Positions 54,899 to 64,000 are shown, numbered from the stretch's first letter. The stretch: 64,000 nucleotides of DNA from Phocaeicola barnesiae DSM 18169 = JCM 13652 (GCF_000374585.1 NZ_KB894653.1:1-64000); one strand, 5' to 3'. Numbers and translations are program-made. The notes: generated by a model from the letters alone, not told the origin.

Positions 54899-55764
54899 AA
54901 AGGAAATCACGTTCTTTTTTCAATATGCAATTCATCACAGCCAGTATCAGTACCATGCTGGTACTTCTGCTGTTGGGGCTGGTAGTCTTCTTCGTGCTGA
55001 CTGCCAACAATCTGTCTGTATATGTACGCGAAAACATCGCCGTATCGGTCCAACTCAGTGATGATATGCCGGAAAGAGACATCCTGCAGTATCAGAAACG
55101 GCTGAACGAGGCACCGTATGTCAAGGAAACCACGTATATTTCCAAGGTTCAGGCTCTCCGCGAACAGACGGAAGCGATGGGTACCGACCCGGCCGAATTC
55201 ATCGGACACAATCCCTTCAATGCTTCCATCGAAATCAAGTTGAATTCGGCATACGCCAATTCAGACAGCATCCAGTGGATACAGGATGAACTGCTCAGCA
55301 ACAAGAATATCCTGGAAGTGAATTATCCCCAGGAACTGATGGATTCCGTCAACCGGAATCTTCGGAAAATCAGCCTGGTGTTATTGGGATTGGCCGGACT
55401 GCTGACGCTGATATCCTTCGCACTCATCAACAACACTATCCGGCTGACCATTTACTCCAAACGCTTCCTGATACACACCATGAAACTGGTAGGAGCGAGC
55501 TGGTCGTTCATCCGACGTCCGTTCCTGTGGCAGAACATCTGGATAGGTATCTTTGCAGCCATCCTGGCAGATGCATTGCTGACCGGCATGAGCTATTTCC
55601 TCATCCGTTATGAGCCGGACCTGCTGACAGTCATTACCCCTACCGTTGTCCTGATTATGGATGGTGCGGTATTCATTTTCGGAGTTATCATCACGACCTT
55701 GTGCGCATGGATTTCCATCAACAAATTCCTGCGTATGAAAGCCGGTGAGCTTTATTACATGTAA
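54895..55764 (+). CDS. ftsX: Cell division permease-like protein FtsX
   Basis: FtsX is the membrane partner of the ATPase FtsE and regulates peptidoglycan hydrolases at the septum. The 289-residue protein has the standard four-helix topology: helix 1 near residues 15-38, a periplasmic domain of about 110 residues, then three C-terminal helices (SLVLLGLAGLLTLISFALI, NIWIGIFAAILADALLTG, VVLIMDGAVFIFGVIITTL). ftsE is not next to it, as is common in Bacteroidota. It is translationally coupled to the methyltransferase gene. Confidence 0.92.
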   Translation: MKRKSRSFFNMQFITASISTMLVLLLLGLVVFFVLTANNLSVYVRENIAVSVQLSDDMPERDILQYQKRLNEAPYVKETTYISKVQALREQTEAMGTDPAEFIGHNPFNASIEIKLNSAYANSDSIQWIQDELLSNKNILEVNYPQELMDSVNRNLRKISLVLLGLAGLLTLISFALINNTIRLTIYSKRFLIHTMKLVGASWSFIRRPFLWQNIWIGIFAAILADALLTGMSYFLIRYEPDLLTVITPTVVLIMDGAVFIFGVIITTLCAWISINKFLRMKAGELYYM

Positions 55765-55786
55765 AAACATCTAACAAACAACTATT

Positions 55787-56086
55787 ATGGATAGAAAAAG
55801 CTTTGCTTTCGACAAGAAAAACTTTATCCTTTTAGGGATAGGTATGGTTATCATTATCATCGGCTTTCTGCTGATGTCAGGCCCCGGTTCCACCGAAACA
55901 GCCTTTGAGCCCGATATTTTCAGTGCGAGACGAATCAAAATAGCCCCGGCTGTATGTTTCTTCGGATTCATCTTCATGATTTATGGTATCCTACGCAAAC
56001 CAACAGACTCCCCATCCGACCAAACAGATAATTCTACAGATATTACAGAAAACATCATTAACAAAAAAATTAAAGAATTGCAATGA
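55787..56086 (+). CDS. DUF3098 membrane protein
   Basis: The 99-residue protein has two membrane helices ([20 protein letters not shown] and [19 protein letters not shown]) and a polar C-terminal tail. This is the DUF3098 family, found in Bacteroidota between ftsX and uppP, with unknown function. Its TGA overlaps the uppP ATG by 4 bases, and it follows ftsX by 22 bases. The constant position suggests a role in cell-wall or division work. Confidence 0.88.
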   Translation: MDRKSFAFDKKNFILLGIGMVIIIIGFLLMSGPGSTETAFEPDIFSARRIKIAPAVCFFGFIFMIYGILRKPTDSPSDQTDNSTDITENIINKKIKELQ

Positions 56087-56886
56087 GCTGGTTTGAAGCA
56101 TTAGTATTGGGTATTCTGCAGGGACTGACGGAATACCTTCCTGTGAGTAGTAGCGGCCACCTGACCATCGGGTCGGCTTTATTCGGTATTGAAGGAGAAG
56201 ACAACCTGACATTTACCATCGTAGTACATGTAGCTACCGTTTTGAGTACACTGGTCATTCTTTGGAAAGAAATCGACTGGATTTTCCGTGGACTCTTCAA
56301 ATTCCAGATGAACGCCGAAACCAAATACGTAATCAACATTATCATCTCCATGATTCCAATCGGAATCGTAGGAGTATTCTTTAAAGATACGGTAGAAGAG
56401 ATTTTCGAATCCGGCCTGCTGATAGTAGGTATCATGCTGCTGGTTACCGCAGTCCTGCTGACTTTCTCCTATTATGCCAAACCGCGTATCAAAGAGAAAA
56501 TCAGCCTGAAGGATGCTTTCATCATCGGTATCGCCCAGGCATGTGCTGTCATGCCGGGACTTTCACGTTCAGGCACTACCATTGCCACCGGTCTGATGCT
56601 GGGCGACAAGAAAGAGAAACTGGCACAGTTCTCATTTCTGATGGTCATTCCTCCCATCTTGGGAGAAGCTTTGCTGGACGGCATGAAAATCATCGAAGGA
56701 GCCTCAGAAAGTGGTGCGGAAGTATCACTGACCGCATTGATAGTCGGCTTCTTAGGAGCCTTCATATCCGGATGCATCGCCTGCAAATGGATGATCAATA
56801 TTGTCAAGAAAGGGAAACTGGTCTATTTCGGTATCTACTGTGCCATTGTCGGAGTAGCTACCATCATCTATAGCCTGATAGGATAA
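56083..56886 (+). CDS. uppP: Undecaprenyl-diphosphate phosphatase
   Basis: UppP (BacA) dephosphorylates undecaprenyl pyrophosphate to recycle the lipid carrier for peptidoglycan and other surface glycans, and gives some bacitracin resistance. The 267-residue inner-membrane protein has both conserved motifs: [14 protein letters not shown] near residue 12 and [17 protein letters not shown] near 159. About eight hydrophobic helices are visible. Start and stop overlap indicate coupling with the DUF3098 gene; truB follows 10 bases later. Confidence 0.96.
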   Translation: MSWFEALVLGILQGLTEYLPVSSSGHLTIGSALFGIEGEDNLTFTIVVHVATVLSTLVILWKEIDWIFRGLFKFQMNAETKYVINIIISMIPIGIVGVFFKDTVEEIFESGLLIVGIMLLVTAVLLTFSYYAKPRIKEKISLKDAFIIGIAQACAVMPGLSRSGTTIATGLMLGDKKEKLAQFSFLMVIPPILGEALLDGMKIIEGASESGAEVSLTALIVGFLGAFISGCIACKWMINIVKKGKLVYFGIYCAIVGVATIIYSLIG

Positions 56887-56896
56887 ACTGTAACTC

Positions 56897-57601
56897 ATGA
56901 ATTTTAAGGAAGGAGAGATTTTGTATTTCGACAAGCCGTTACGATGGACATCGTTCGCGGTTGTCAACAAGATAAGATACCACATCAGCCGCAAGCTGGG
57001 AGTCAAGAAAATAAAGGTAGGACATGCCGGCACCCTCGATCCGCTGGCTACCGGCGTGATGATTATCTGCACCGGAAAAGCCACCAAACGGATTGAGGAA
57101 TTCCAGTACCACACCAAGGAGTACATCGCTACCCTCCAGTTGGGAGCCACTACTCCCTCATACGATTTGGAAAAGGAAATCGACGCGACCTACCCTACCG
57201 AACACATCACCCGTGAACTGGTAGAGGAGACATTGAAACGGTTTGTAGGAACCATTGAACAAGTCCCCCCGGCTTTCTCGGCCTGCAAGATAGACGGAAA
57301 ACGGGCATACGATCTGGCACGAAAAGGCGACGACGTACCTCTGAAGGCCAAGACACTGGTCATCGACGAAATCGAACTGTTGGACTATAACCTGCCGGAA
57401 ATCCGAATACGGGTAGTCTGCAGCAAAGGAACCTATATCCGTGCCCTGGCACGCGACATCGGCGAAGCATTGGACAGCGGAGCCCACCTGACCGGTCTTA
57501 TCCGTACCCGTGTAGGCGAGGTAAAGCTGGAAAACTGCATGAAGGTAGAAGATTTCGAAGCCTGGCTGGATAAACAAGAAATTGAAGTTACTAACGAATA
57601 A
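56897..57601 (+). CDS. truB: tRNA pseudouridine(55) synthase TruB
   Basis: TruB converts U55 of the tRNA T-loop to pseudouridine. The 234-residue protein has the catalytic motif [14 protein letters not shown] with Asp48, the [14 protein letters not shown] strand, and the [20 protein letters not shown] motif. It lacks a C-terminal PUA domain, as is usual for Bacteroidota TruB. It lies in the uppP-truB-queA-folK stretch with short intergenic gaps. Confidence 0.95.
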   Translation: MNFKEGEILYFDKPLRWTSFAVVNKIRYHISRKLGVKKIKVGHAGTLDPLATGVMIICTGKATKRIEEFQYHTKEYIATLQLGATTPSYDLEKEIDATYPTEHITRELVEETLKRFVGTIEQVPPAFSACKIDGKRAYDLARKGDDVPLKAKTLVIDEIELLDYNLPEIRIRVVCSKGTYIRALARDIGEALDSGAHLTGLIRTRVGEVKLENCMKVEDFEAWLDKQEIEVTNE

Positions 57602-57618
57602 GGAAAGAAAGGAAGAAG

Positions 57619-58674
57619 ATGAAACTGTCACAATTCAAATTCAAATTGCCGGAAGAAAAGATTGCCCTTTATCCGGCCAAGTACAGAGATGAGTCTCGTC
57701 TGATGGTCGTTCATAAAGACAGCGGCCAGTTGGAACACGTCGTATTCAAGGATATCCTGAATTATTTCGACGACAAGGATGTGTTTATCTTTAACGATAC
57801 CAAAGTATTTCCTGCCCGCCTGTACGGAAACAAGGAAAAGACCGGTGCCCGCATCGAAGTATTCCTGCTCCGCGAGCTGAACGAAGAACTCCGCCTGTGG
57901 GATGTTCTGGTAGACCCGGCACGTAAAATCCGTATCGGCAACAAACTCTACTTCGGCGACGACGATTCAATGGTGGCCGAAGTCATCGACAATACCACTT
58001 CAAGAGGCCGAACACTGCGTTTCCTCTACGACGGACCGCACGATGAATTCAAGAAAGCCCTGTATGCTTTAGGCCAGCCGCCACTGCCTCCGTTCATCCA
58101 CCGCGCTGCCGAACCGGAAGACGAAGAACGTTTCCAGACCATCTTCGCCAAGAACGAAGGAGCCGTTACCGTACCGGCAGCCGGACTGCATTTCAGCCGG
58201 GAACTGATGAAACGCATGGAAATCAAGGGTATTGATTTTGCCTTCATCACCATGCACGCCGGACTGGGTAATTTCCGTGACATCGATGTAGAAGACCTGA
58301 CCAAACACAAGATGGATTCCGAACAGATGTTTGTCAATGCGGAAGCCTGCCGTATCGTAAACGAAGCCAAAGACCGCGGTAACCGGGTCTGCGCAGTAGG
58401 TACCACTGTAATGCGTACCATCGAAACGGCTGTTGGTACCGACGGACACCTGAAGGAATATGAAGGCTGGACCAACAAATTCATCTTCCCTCCGTACGAC
58501 TTCTCGGTAGCCAATGCCATGGTCAGCAACTTCCACATGCCGCTTTCTACTATGCTGATGCTGGTATGCTCTTACGGAGGTTACGAGCTGATTATGGATG
58601 CCTACAATGTAGCATTGAAGGAGGGTTACCGCTTTGGAACATACGGCGATGCCATGCTGATTCTGGATAAGTAA
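57619..58674 (+). CDS. queA: S-adenosylmethionine:tRNA ribosyltransferase-isomerase
   Basis: QueA transfers the ribosyl moiety of SAM to preQ1 in tRNA to form epoxyqueuosine. The 351-residue protein opens with [22 protein letters not shown] and contains [39 protein letters not shown] and a [18 protein letters not shown] stretch, all typical of QueA. Length is normal. The remaining queuosine genes are elsewhere. RBS GGAAAGAAAGGAAG lies just upstream. Confidence 0.96.
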   Translation: MKLSQFKFKLPEEKIALYPAKYRDESRLMVVHKDSGQLEHVVFKDILNYFDDKDVFIFNDTKVFPARLYGNKEKTGARIEVFLLRELNEELRLWDVLVDPARKIRIGNKLYFGDDDSMVAEVIDNTTSRGRTLRFLYDGPHDEFKKALYALGQPPLPPFIHRAAEPEDEERFQTIFAKNEGAVTVPAAGLHFSRELMKRMEIKGIDFAFITMHAGLGNFRDIDVEDLTKHKMDSEQMFVNAEACRIVNEAKDRGNRVCAVGTTVMRTIETAVGTDGHLKEYEGWTNKFIFPPYDFSVANAMVSNFHMPLSTMLMLVCSYGGYELIMDAYNVALKEGYRFGTYGDAMLILDK

Positions 58675-58687
58675 CGAAAGGAGTATC

Positions 58688-59167
58688 ATGGCAAACGTAT
58701 ACCTGGGCCTGGGAACCAACCTGGGCAATAAGACCGAAAATTTACGTACTGCTGTCGATAAAATCAACGAGAAGATAGGGGAGGTTACTTCCCTATCTTC
58801 TTTTTTTGAAACAGCCCCCTGGGGCTTCCAGTCCGACAACAGTTTCCTGAACGCGGCTCTTTGCGTACGGACTTCGCTTTCTCCGCAAGAAGTATTATCC
58901 CTCACGCAAGACATCGAACGCAGTCTGGGACGGCTTCATAAGTCTGTAAACAGAATCTACAGCGACCGTATCATCGACATAGACCTGCTGCTTTACGACG
59001 ACCTGGTGCTGTCCGACGACAATCTGGTCCTTCCTCATCCACTGATGGCCGAACGAAGTTTTGTATTGCTTCCGTTGGCAGAAATCGCAGCCGGTGTGAT
59101 ACATCCGCTGCTGCACCGGACCATCGGCCAACTCGCCTCAGAGCTTTCTACGCAACAGACAAAGTAG
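58688..59167 (+). CDS. folK: 2-amino-4-hydroxy-6-hydroxymethyldihydropteridine diphosphokinase
   Basis: FolK transfers pyrophosphate from ATP to hydroxymethyldihydropterin in folate synthesis. The 159-residue protein has the family opening YLGLGTNLGNK, the catalytic loop region SSFFETAPWGFQSDNSFLNAAL, and the signature DRIIDIDLLLYDDLVLSDDNLVLPHPLMAER with the metal-binding D-x-D. It ends the ftsX cluster. The next gene starts 168 bases later under its own possible promoter. Confidence 0.95.
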   Translation: MANVYLGLGTNLGNKTENLRTAVDKINEKIGEVTSLSSFFETAPWGFQSDNSFLNAALCVRTSLSPQEVLSLTQDIERSLGRLHKSVNRIYSDRIIDIDLLLYDDLVLSDDNLVLPHPLMAERSFVLLPLAEIAAGVIHPLLHRTIGQLASELSTQQTK

Positions 59168-59204
59168 TCCTGCCAGACACGGACGAAATTCTGAAAAACG
59201 ATTG

Positions 59205-59234
59205 TTTGTGTTATTTGAAACATCTGCATGTTTG
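59205..59234 (+). promoter_or_regulatory. Possible promoter of lipoprotein/radical SAM pair
   Basis: TTTG (59205-59208) and CATGTTTG (59227-59234), 18 bases apart, depart from consensus in the first -7 base. The leader would be about 95 bases. Confidence 0.4.
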
Positions 59235-59335
59235 CAGCAAAATATGGATTCGTTTGGACAAAAAATGTTCTTTTCTATGCAGTAAATCGGTCAAGAATGT
59301 GTTTCTTAAATAGAAACCTTTAAAATAGTAATGTT

Positions 59336-59785
59336 ATGAAAAGAAGTTCAAAGTGGTTGAAAGTTTTCAACGGTCTCCTGTCTTCTGTATTGGCTTTGTT
59401 GGGATATTCCTGTAATGTGTTGGGAGAGACGCCTGATGAATACGGTACGCCTTATGCCAGGTATGAAGTAAAAGGAAAGGTGACAGACAAGGAAAGTCAG
59501 GCTGCGGTAGAAGGTGCCCGAGTCATCGTAAAGCCTTTGGATTACGAAACCGGAATAGCCTCTCCGTATAACAATGACACGGTTTATACGGACAAGGACG
59601 GCAATTATCTTTATCAGAAAGAGGGGGGTGGATTGGAACGTTTACGTGTGGTATGCGAAGACCCGTCGGATACTTACAAGGCTGATTCTACCCAGGTAAG
59701 TATGAATCCTAAGGGCGGTGACGGTTGGTATCAGGGGAGTGACAGCCAGATTGTCGATTTTGAACTGGATAAGAAGGAGCCATGA
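59336..59785 (+). CDS. Radical SAM-associated putative lipoprotein
   Basis: The 149-residue protein has a signal peptide with Cys26 in a GYSC lipobox, then the segment DEYGTPYARYEVKGKVTDKESQ and a beta-sandwich resembling a carboxypeptidase-regulatory-like domain (DTVYTDKDGNYLYQKE). The YGTPxAxYxVKGxVTD opening is the mark of the lipoprotein partner in the rSAM/lipoprotein pair (to my knowledge TIGR04134 with TIGR04133). It overlaps the radical SAM gene by 4 bases, so the two are translated together. It is probably the substrate of the enzyme, but the modification is unknown. Confidence 0.8.
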   Translation: MKRSSKWLKVFNGLLSSVLALLGYSCNVLGETPDEYGTPYARYEVKGKVTDKESQAAVEGARVIVKPLDYETGIASPYNNDTVYTDKDGNYLYQKEGGGLERLRVVCEDPSDTYKADSTQVSMNPKGGDGWYQGSDSQIVDFELDKKEP

Positions 59786-60882
59786 AAACACCGGTAGAAC
59801 GGCTTTCCCTACGCAAGCGGCTGGCGCTGGAGGTGTTCCGTAAGATGCGTGAAAATCAGAAGGCCATGCATCCGTTGAGGCAGCTTTTCTGGGAGTGTAC
59901 GCAGCGGTGTAATGTCCGTTGCAAGCATTGCGGCAGTGACTGTAAAAGTACGACAACTGTTCCTGATATGCCTGCGGCAGATTTTCTGCGTGTAATAGAC
60001 AGCATTACTCCACATGTAAATCCACACGAGGTGAATATTGTCATTACGGGAGGTGAACCGTTGGTACGCGAGGATTTGGAAGAGGTAGGGCTGGCACTGT
60101 ATCAGCGTGGTTATCCGTGGGGGATGGTGACCAATGGCCTTTATCTGAGCGCTTCCCGCCTGCAAAGCTTGCTGGAAGCCGGATTGCATTCCATGACCGT
60201 CAGTCTGGACGGTTTTGCCGACGACCATAACTGGCTGCGGGGAAATCCTCAAAGTCATGAACGGGCGATGAATGCCATCCGGCTGATGGCCCGTGAATCG
60301 GAACTGACATGGGATGTCGTGACTTGTGTGAACCGGCGGAATTATCCGTATCTGGAACAACTGAAAGGCGCGCTTTATGAGGCAGGTGTCCGTCATTGGC
60401 GGTTGTTTACCATTTTCCCGGTAGGTAGGGCTGCCCGGTATCCGGAATTCCAGTTGGATGATAAGGATTTCAGGGGGCTTATGGAGTTCATCAGACGTAC
60501 CCGTCAGGAAGGGAAGGTGATGGCCGGTTACGGATGCGAAGGTTTTCTGGGCAGCTATGAGGCCGAAGTACGTGACAGCTTCTATATCTGCAATGCGGGA
60601 ATCAGTGTGGCTTCGGTGTTGGCCGACGGCTCCATTTCGGCTTGTCCGAGCATCCGTGCGGATTATTCCCAGGGGAATATCTACCGGGACGATTTTATGG
60701 AGGTGTGGGAACATCGGTTCCAACCTTTCCGCGACCGTGCCTGGATGAAGAAAGGAGCTTGTGCCTCGTGTGCATTCTTCCGTTATTGCGAAGGAAACGG
60801 CATGCATCTGCACGATGCCAACGGCGATTTGTTGTTCTGTCATTTGGAACGTCTGAAAGGGGCTTTTGCCTGTGAACCGTAA
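59782..60882 (+). CDS. Radical SAM/SPASM enzyme, rSAM/lipoprotein system
   Basis: This 366-residue enzyme has the cluster motif CX3CX2C (Cys43, Cys47, Cys50) within ECTQRCNVRCKHCGSDC, a VITGGEPLVRED SAM-binding strand, and the SLDG motif. The C-terminal third is SPASM-like, with cysteines in YICNAG, SACPS, GACASCAFFRYCEGN and LLFCHLE that should bind auxiliary [4Fe-4S] clusters. Such enzymes usually modify a peptide or protein. The coupled lipoprotein gene suggests the target. Similarity to sulfatase-maturase is only at domain level: there is no sulfatase gene nearby, and the family appears distinct. Confidence 0.85.
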   Translation: MKTPVERLSLRKRLALEVFRKMRENQKAMHPLRQLFWECTQRCNVRCKHCGSDCKSTTTVPDMPAADFLRVIDSITPHVNPHEVNIVITGGEPLVREDLEEVGLALYQRGYPWGMVTNGLYLSASRLQSLLEAGLHSMTVSLDGFADDHNWLRGNPQSHERAMNAIRLMARESELTWDVVTCVNRRNYPYLEQLKGALYEAGVRHWRLFTIFPVGRAARYPEFQLDDKDFRGLMEFIRRTRQEGKVMAGYGCEGFLGSYEAEVRDSFYICNAGISVASVLADGSISACPSIRADYSQGNIYRDDFMEVWEHRFQPFRDRAWMKKGACASCAFFRYCEGNGMHLHDANGDLLFCHLERLKGAFACEP

Positions 60883-60906
60883 CCGGAGAATATCTGTCCG
60901 GATAAG

Positions 60907-60938
60907 TTTGACCTTCAGGATTTATTTCTTTATTTTTG
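60907..60938 (+). promoter_or_regulatory. rdgB promoter
   Basis: TTTG (60907-60910), 20-base spacer and TATTTTTG (60931-60938), with a leader of about 30 bases to the ATG. Confidence 0.7.
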
Positions 60939-60972
60939 TGCGTTCGATTGTAACGGAAAACACTACAGATTT

Positions 60973-61551
60973 ATGAAGAAATTAGTTTTTGCGACCAACA
61001 ATGCCCATAAGCTGGAGGAAATCCGGGCGATTCTGGGCGATAAAGTGGAAATCCTGAGTCTGAATGACATTCATTGTCATGCCGATATTCCTGAAACGGC
61101 CGATACGCTGGAAGGCAATGCCGCCTTGAAGGCTGCCTATATCTACGAGCATTACGGTCTGGATTGCTTTGCCGACGATACCGGTCTGGAGGTGGAAGCC
61201 CTGAACGGCGCTCCGGGTATTTATTCGGCCCGCTATGCCGGAGGTGAAGGACACGATTCGGAAGCCAACATGAAGAAGCTGCTGCGTGAGATGGAAGGGA
61301 AAGAGAACCGTCGGGCGCAGTTCCGTACCGCTATCTGTCTGATAGAAGGAGGCAAGGAGACCTTGTTCGAAGGTATTGTGAAAGGAGAGATTATCCGTGA
61401 GAAACGGGGAGGCTCCGGTTTCGGTTACGACCCGGTCTTCGTTCCCGAAGGCTATACCGAAACATTCGCCGAGATGGGTAGCGAGGAAAAGAATAAAATC
61501 AGCCACCGTGCCCGTGCCGTACAGCAGCTTTGCGCGTACTTGAACAAGTAA
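60973..61551 (+). CDS. rdgB: Non-canonical purine NTP pyrophosphatase
   Basis: RdgB (HAM1) hydrolyses dITP, ITP and XTP and keeps deaminated purines out of DNA. The 192-residue protein opens with [20 protein letters not shown], has [26 protein letters not shown] as the central signature, and [16 protein letters not shown] with the catalytic region. All family motifs are intact. It has its own consensus promoter, so it is independent of the radical SAM pair, and ends in a bidirectional terminator. Confidence 0.95.
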   Translation: MKKLVFATNNAHKLEEIRAILGDKVEILSLNDIHCHADIPETADTLEGNAALKAAYIYEHYGLDCFADDTGLEVEALNGAPGIYSARYAGGEGHDSEANMKKLLREMEGKENRRAQFRTAICLIEGGKETLFEGIVKGEIIREKRGGSGFGYDPVFVPEGYTETFAEMGSEEKNKISHRARAVQQLCAYLNK

Positions 61552-61566
61552 TTCGCTGCTTATAAC

Positions 61567-61606
61567 AAAACATGCTCGCGTCTGATTAAAAACGCGAGCA
61601 TGTTTT
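61567..61606. terminator. Bidirectional terminator between rdgB and panE-like gene
   Basis: A 15-bp perfect stem (AAAACATGCTCGCGT/ACGCGAGCATGTTTT) separates the converging genes. Confidence 0.88.
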
Positions 61607-61650
61607 GTTTGAAACGTCCGTTCCTTCTAAAGGAAGACGCCCGTTTGTTT

Positions 61651-62562
61651 TCAGGCGTTCCGGAATTTCTGAGCCACTTTGTAGTAAGTAGGCAGTGCTA
61701 CTCCCAGCTTTTCTCCCAATTCAATCATATCGAACAGCAGGCCTTGTATCTCCGATTCATGGCCACGGGCGATGTCCTTCTGCATGGAAGCCGTGCTGTG
61801 CGGGTCCAGCTTATCGATAACTTTCAGGTTATAGGTTATCGGGTCTTCGGGGTAGGTGATACCGATTTTCCGGCCGATTTCAGCACTTTCGCGCGACAGT
61901 CCGACGAAGGTATCACGCACCTCACCTTCGTGCTGTACTTCGCCCATAGGAACGTCGTGGTAGGCTCCTGTACAAGCCATGGCCGAGATAAACGACCACT
62001 TGATGAAAGTATCGCGGTTGATATCGTCCGATACGTCCACCTTGATGCCGCAGGCACGCAGGTCTTCGGCTATCGCTTCCAGGCGCTCACGGGCTACTCC
62101 TTGTTCGGGACGGGCACCGAATACCAGGCGGAAGATGCTTCCCATCTGGCTGATTTCTCCCTCACCGGAAACGAATCCTACGATGTAGATACAGCCGTCC
62201 AATACAGTCACCTGAGGGACCAGACTGCCGATGCGCGGACCGGTTCCGTAGACATTCAGAATCGGAATGACCAGGGTAGAGGGTTTGGCTGCCTTGACGA
62301 TGACTTCCGGAATAGAGCCGATGGAATATCCTTTCACACAGACAAAGATGACATCGGCCTTGCCGACATAGTCTTCGGTGGTATATGCCTTGACAGGCAA
62401 GTAATGTTCGCCTTTTAAATCTGATTTCAGGTGAAGTCCGTCGCGACGGATGGCTTCGAGGTGTTTACCGCGGGCAATACAGGTGACATCCCTTCCCGCC
62501 AATGACAGAAAACCGGCGATACAGCCTCCTACACCGCCTGTTCCAATGATGAGATAGTTCAT
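61651..62562 (-). CDS. 2-dehydropantoate 2-reductase family protein
   Basis: The 303-residue NADPH-dependent enzyme resembles PanE/ApbA ketopantoate reductase, which makes pantoate for CoA. The Rossmann GTGGVGGCIAGFLSLAG opens the protein, VFVCVKGYSIGSI follows, and the C-terminal domain has the conserved KWSFISAMACTGAYHDVPMGE and the DPHSTASMQKDIARGHESEIQGL motif containing the catalytic region. A paralogue may serve as true PanE, so I leave the symbol empty. It lies upstream of ychF's 3' end with a 152-base gap. Confidence 0.85.
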   Translation of the reverse strand: MNYLIIGTGGVGGCIAGFLSLAGRDVTCIARGKHLEAIRRDGLHLKSDLKGEHYLPVKAYTTEDYVGKADVIFVCVKGYSIGSIPEVIVKAAKPSTLVIPILNVYGTGPRIGSLVPQVTVLDGCIYIVGFVSGEGEISQMGSIFRLVFGARPEQGVARERLEAIAEDLRACGIKVDVSDDINRDTFIKWSFISAMACTGAYHDVPMGEVQHEGEVRDTFVGLSRESAEIGRKIGITYPEDPITYNLKVIDKLDPHSTASMQKDIARGHESEIQGLLFDMIELGEKLGVALPTYYKVAQKFRNA

Positions 62563-62714
62563 ACGTTTGTGTTTTTGGGGTTAACGGTAAACACAGAGAA
62601 ACAAAGGCCGTTCTATCCTTGAAGGAAGATGTCATCCGTTTGTTTCCCTGTGTGTTATGAATGGCGGAAGGACACGGTTGAGGTGTTCTCCGGAATATGC
62701 AGGATAAGCAGGGC

Positions 62715-63818
62715 TTATACGTTGAAGCGGAAGTGCATGATGTCTCCGTCTTCTACCACGTATTCCTTGCCTTCTACGTTCAGTTTACCGGCTTCGCGTA
62801 CAGCGGCTTCGGAACCGTACTGGATGAAATCATCGTATTTGATGACTTCGGCACGGATGAATCCTTTTTCGAAATCGGTGTGAATAACACCGGCACACTG
62901 CGGAGCTTTCCAGCCTTTGTGGAAAGTCCAGGCACGTACTTCCATCTTGCCGGCAGTGAAGTAGGTTTCCAGGTTCAGCAGCTTATAGGCGGCACGAATC
63001 AGACGGCTTACACCTGATTCTTCCAGGCCGATTTCCTGCAGGAACATCTGACGGTCTTCGTACGTTTCCAGTTCGGCGATGTCGGCTTCGGTCTTGGCGG
63101 CTACAATCAGGATTTCGGCTCCTTCGTCCTTTACAGCCTCGCGTACCTGTTCTACGTACTTGTTACCGTTTACGGCGCTGGCTTCGTCTACGTTGCAGAC
63201 GTACATGACTGGTTTGGAAGTCAGCAGGAACAGATCGTGTGCGATTTTCTGTTCGTCCTTGCTCTCGAACTGTACGGTACGGGCTGATTTACCCTGTTCC
63301 AAAGCCTCTTTGTATTTCACCAGGACTTCATAAGTCTGTTTGGCTACCTTGTCGCCACCGGTCTGAGCCTGTTTCTGCACTTTCTGGATGCGGCTTTCGA
63401 TGGTTTCCAGGTCTTTCAGCTGAAGTTCTGTATCAATGATTTCCTTGTCGCGTACCGGATTCACATCACCGTCTACGTGTGTCACGTTTTCGTCGTCGAA
63501 GCAACGGAGTACGTGCAGGATAGCATCTGTTTCACGGATATTGGCCAGGAACTTGTTGCCCAGTCCTTCACCCTTGCTGGCACCTTTTACCAGACCGGCG
63601 ATGTCTACGATTTCTACCGTAGTAGGTACGATGCGGTCCGGGTCAACCAGAGCTGCCAGTTTGTTCAGACGTTCATCGGGTACGGTAATGACACCCACAT
63701 TCGGTTCGATGGTACAGAAGGGGAAGTTGGCTGCTTGAGCCTTAGCATTCGATAAGCAATTGAAAAGAGTCGATTTTCCGACGTTCGGCAAACCGACAAT
63801 ACCACATTGTAAAGCCAT
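62715..63818 (-). CDS. ychF: Redox-regulated ATPase YchF
   Basis: YchF is an OBG-family P-loop protein that binds ATP more than GTP and associates with ribosomes and stress responses. The 367-residue protein has the P-loop GLPNVGKSTLFNCLS, the G2 region FPFCTIEPNVG, the DIAGLVKGASKGEGLGN switch II, and a changed G4 element NVDE (in place of NKXD), typical of YchF. A TGS domain closes the protein (AGVIHTDFEKGFIRAEVIKYDD). The length is normal. Confidence 0.96.
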   Translation of the reverse strand: MALQCGIVGLPNVGKSTLFNCLSNAKAQAANFPFCTIEPNVGVITVPDERLNKLAALVDPDRIVPTTVEIVDIAGLVKGASKGEGLGNKFLANIRETDAILHVLRCFDDENVTHVDGDVNPVRDKEIIDTELQLKDLETIESRIQKVQKQAQTGGDKVAKQTYEVLVKYKEALEQGKSARTVQFESKDEQKIAHDLFLLTSKPVMYVCNVDEASAVNGNKYVEQVREAVKDEGAEILIVAAKTEADIAELETYEDRQMFLQEIGLEESGVSRLIRAAYKLLNLETYFTAGKMEVRAWTFHKGWKAPQCAGVIHTDFEKGFIRAEVIKYDDFIQYGSEAAVREAGKLNVEGKEYVVEDGDIMHFRFNV

Positions 63819-63935
63819 AATATATTGTTATTTCCTATTAAAATCGCTTTTATTCAGAAGATAAAGGTAGTTGCCAAAGCGAGAGGTAACAAGAACCTTC
63901 TTTTGAGGCATTTGGCTTCTGCCTTTTTATCGGGG

Positions 63936-63943
63936 CAAAGTTA
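63936..63943 (-). promoter_or_regulatory. Possible ychF -7 box
   Basis: TAACTTTG on the minus strand, about 118 bases before the ychF ATG. Confidence 0.45.
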
Positions 63944-64000
63944 CTCATTTATCAGACATAATCAAAACATTGTCAGGATTACTCTTTCCCGCCGCCGGTC

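Noticed and set aside
59809-60843. A 344-codon open frame antisense to the radical SAM gene
   Set aside because: The sense strand encodes conserved cluster and SPASM motifs; the antisense product has no motif or plausible start region.
59782-60882. Sulfatase-maturing enzyme (anSME) for the sulfatase at 30036
   Set aside because: The gene is coupled to a lipoprotein and 28 kb from the sulfatase, and its motifs fit the rSAM/lipoprotein family better.
63944-64000. Possible C-terminus of a minus-strand gene entering from the right edge
   Set aside because: Only about 55 bases are available, too short to judge coding character.

Overview
ORGANISM. The window is chromosomal DNA of a gut-type Bacteroidales, most likely Bacteroidaceae (Bacteroides or Phocaeicola). 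The evidence is a SusC/SusD pair, SPII lipoproteins of the BACON and fimbrillin type, an S-type sulfatase, a GH110 galactosidase, the Bacteroidota gene order methyltransferase-ftsX-DUF3098-uppP-truB-queA-folK, and many promoters of the Bacteroidota form (a -7 box TAnnTTTG, often with TTTG or TTG about 19-21 bases upstream). LAYOUT 0-11.4 kb: a sigma-70 family factor, nadA, trmH-like methyltransferase, DUF4294 protein, a large HhH outer-membrane-type protein, a radical SAM protein, a SulP transporter, rubrerythrin and enolase. LAYOUT 11.6-16.3 kb, an accessory patch beginning at tRNA-Asp: a 154-bp inverted-repeat (MITE-like) element, a candidate structured RNA, two AT-rich lipoprotein genes, a 33-residue membrane peptide gene, and an AAA/DUF234 ATPase-nuclease behind three phased 11-bp palindromes. 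LAYOUT 16.3-25 kb: flavin reductase-like protein, mutS, a second AAA ATPase with nuclease tail, tRNA-Gln, and a tricorn-like protein whose expected serine nucleophile appears to be alanine. LAYOUT 25-31.6 kb: susC-susD, then a sulfatase. LAYOUT 31.7-38.3 kb, minus strand: tyrS, tatD, yidD, rnpA, hemD, DUF4271, a LOG-family gene and metK, the last preceded by a SAM-II riboswitch. LAYOUT 38.3-52 kb: the stub of a GH20 gene, a GH110 galactosidase, yitT-like, leuS, a small secreted Cys-containing protein, a second and apparently active tricorn-like protease, a fimbrillin-like lipoprotein, a CoA transferase and a small membrane protein. LAYOUT 52-64 kb: miaB, a PspC-domain protein, the seven-gene ftsX-uppP-truB-queA-folK cluster, a lipoprotein/radical-SAM pair, rdgB, a ketopantoate reductase-like gene and ychF. 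HOW IT WORKS TOGETHER. Most genes are housekeeping: tRNA charging and modification, mismatch repair, NAD, heme, folate and SAM synthesis, and envelope division. The accessory theme is host-glycan use: SusCD, sulfatase, GH110 and the GH20 remnant suggest mucin or blood-group glycan foraging, although no dedicated regulator is visible. The strongest candidate for a poorly described system is the translationally coupled lipoprotein plus SPASM-type radical SAM enzyme at 59.3-60.9 kb.
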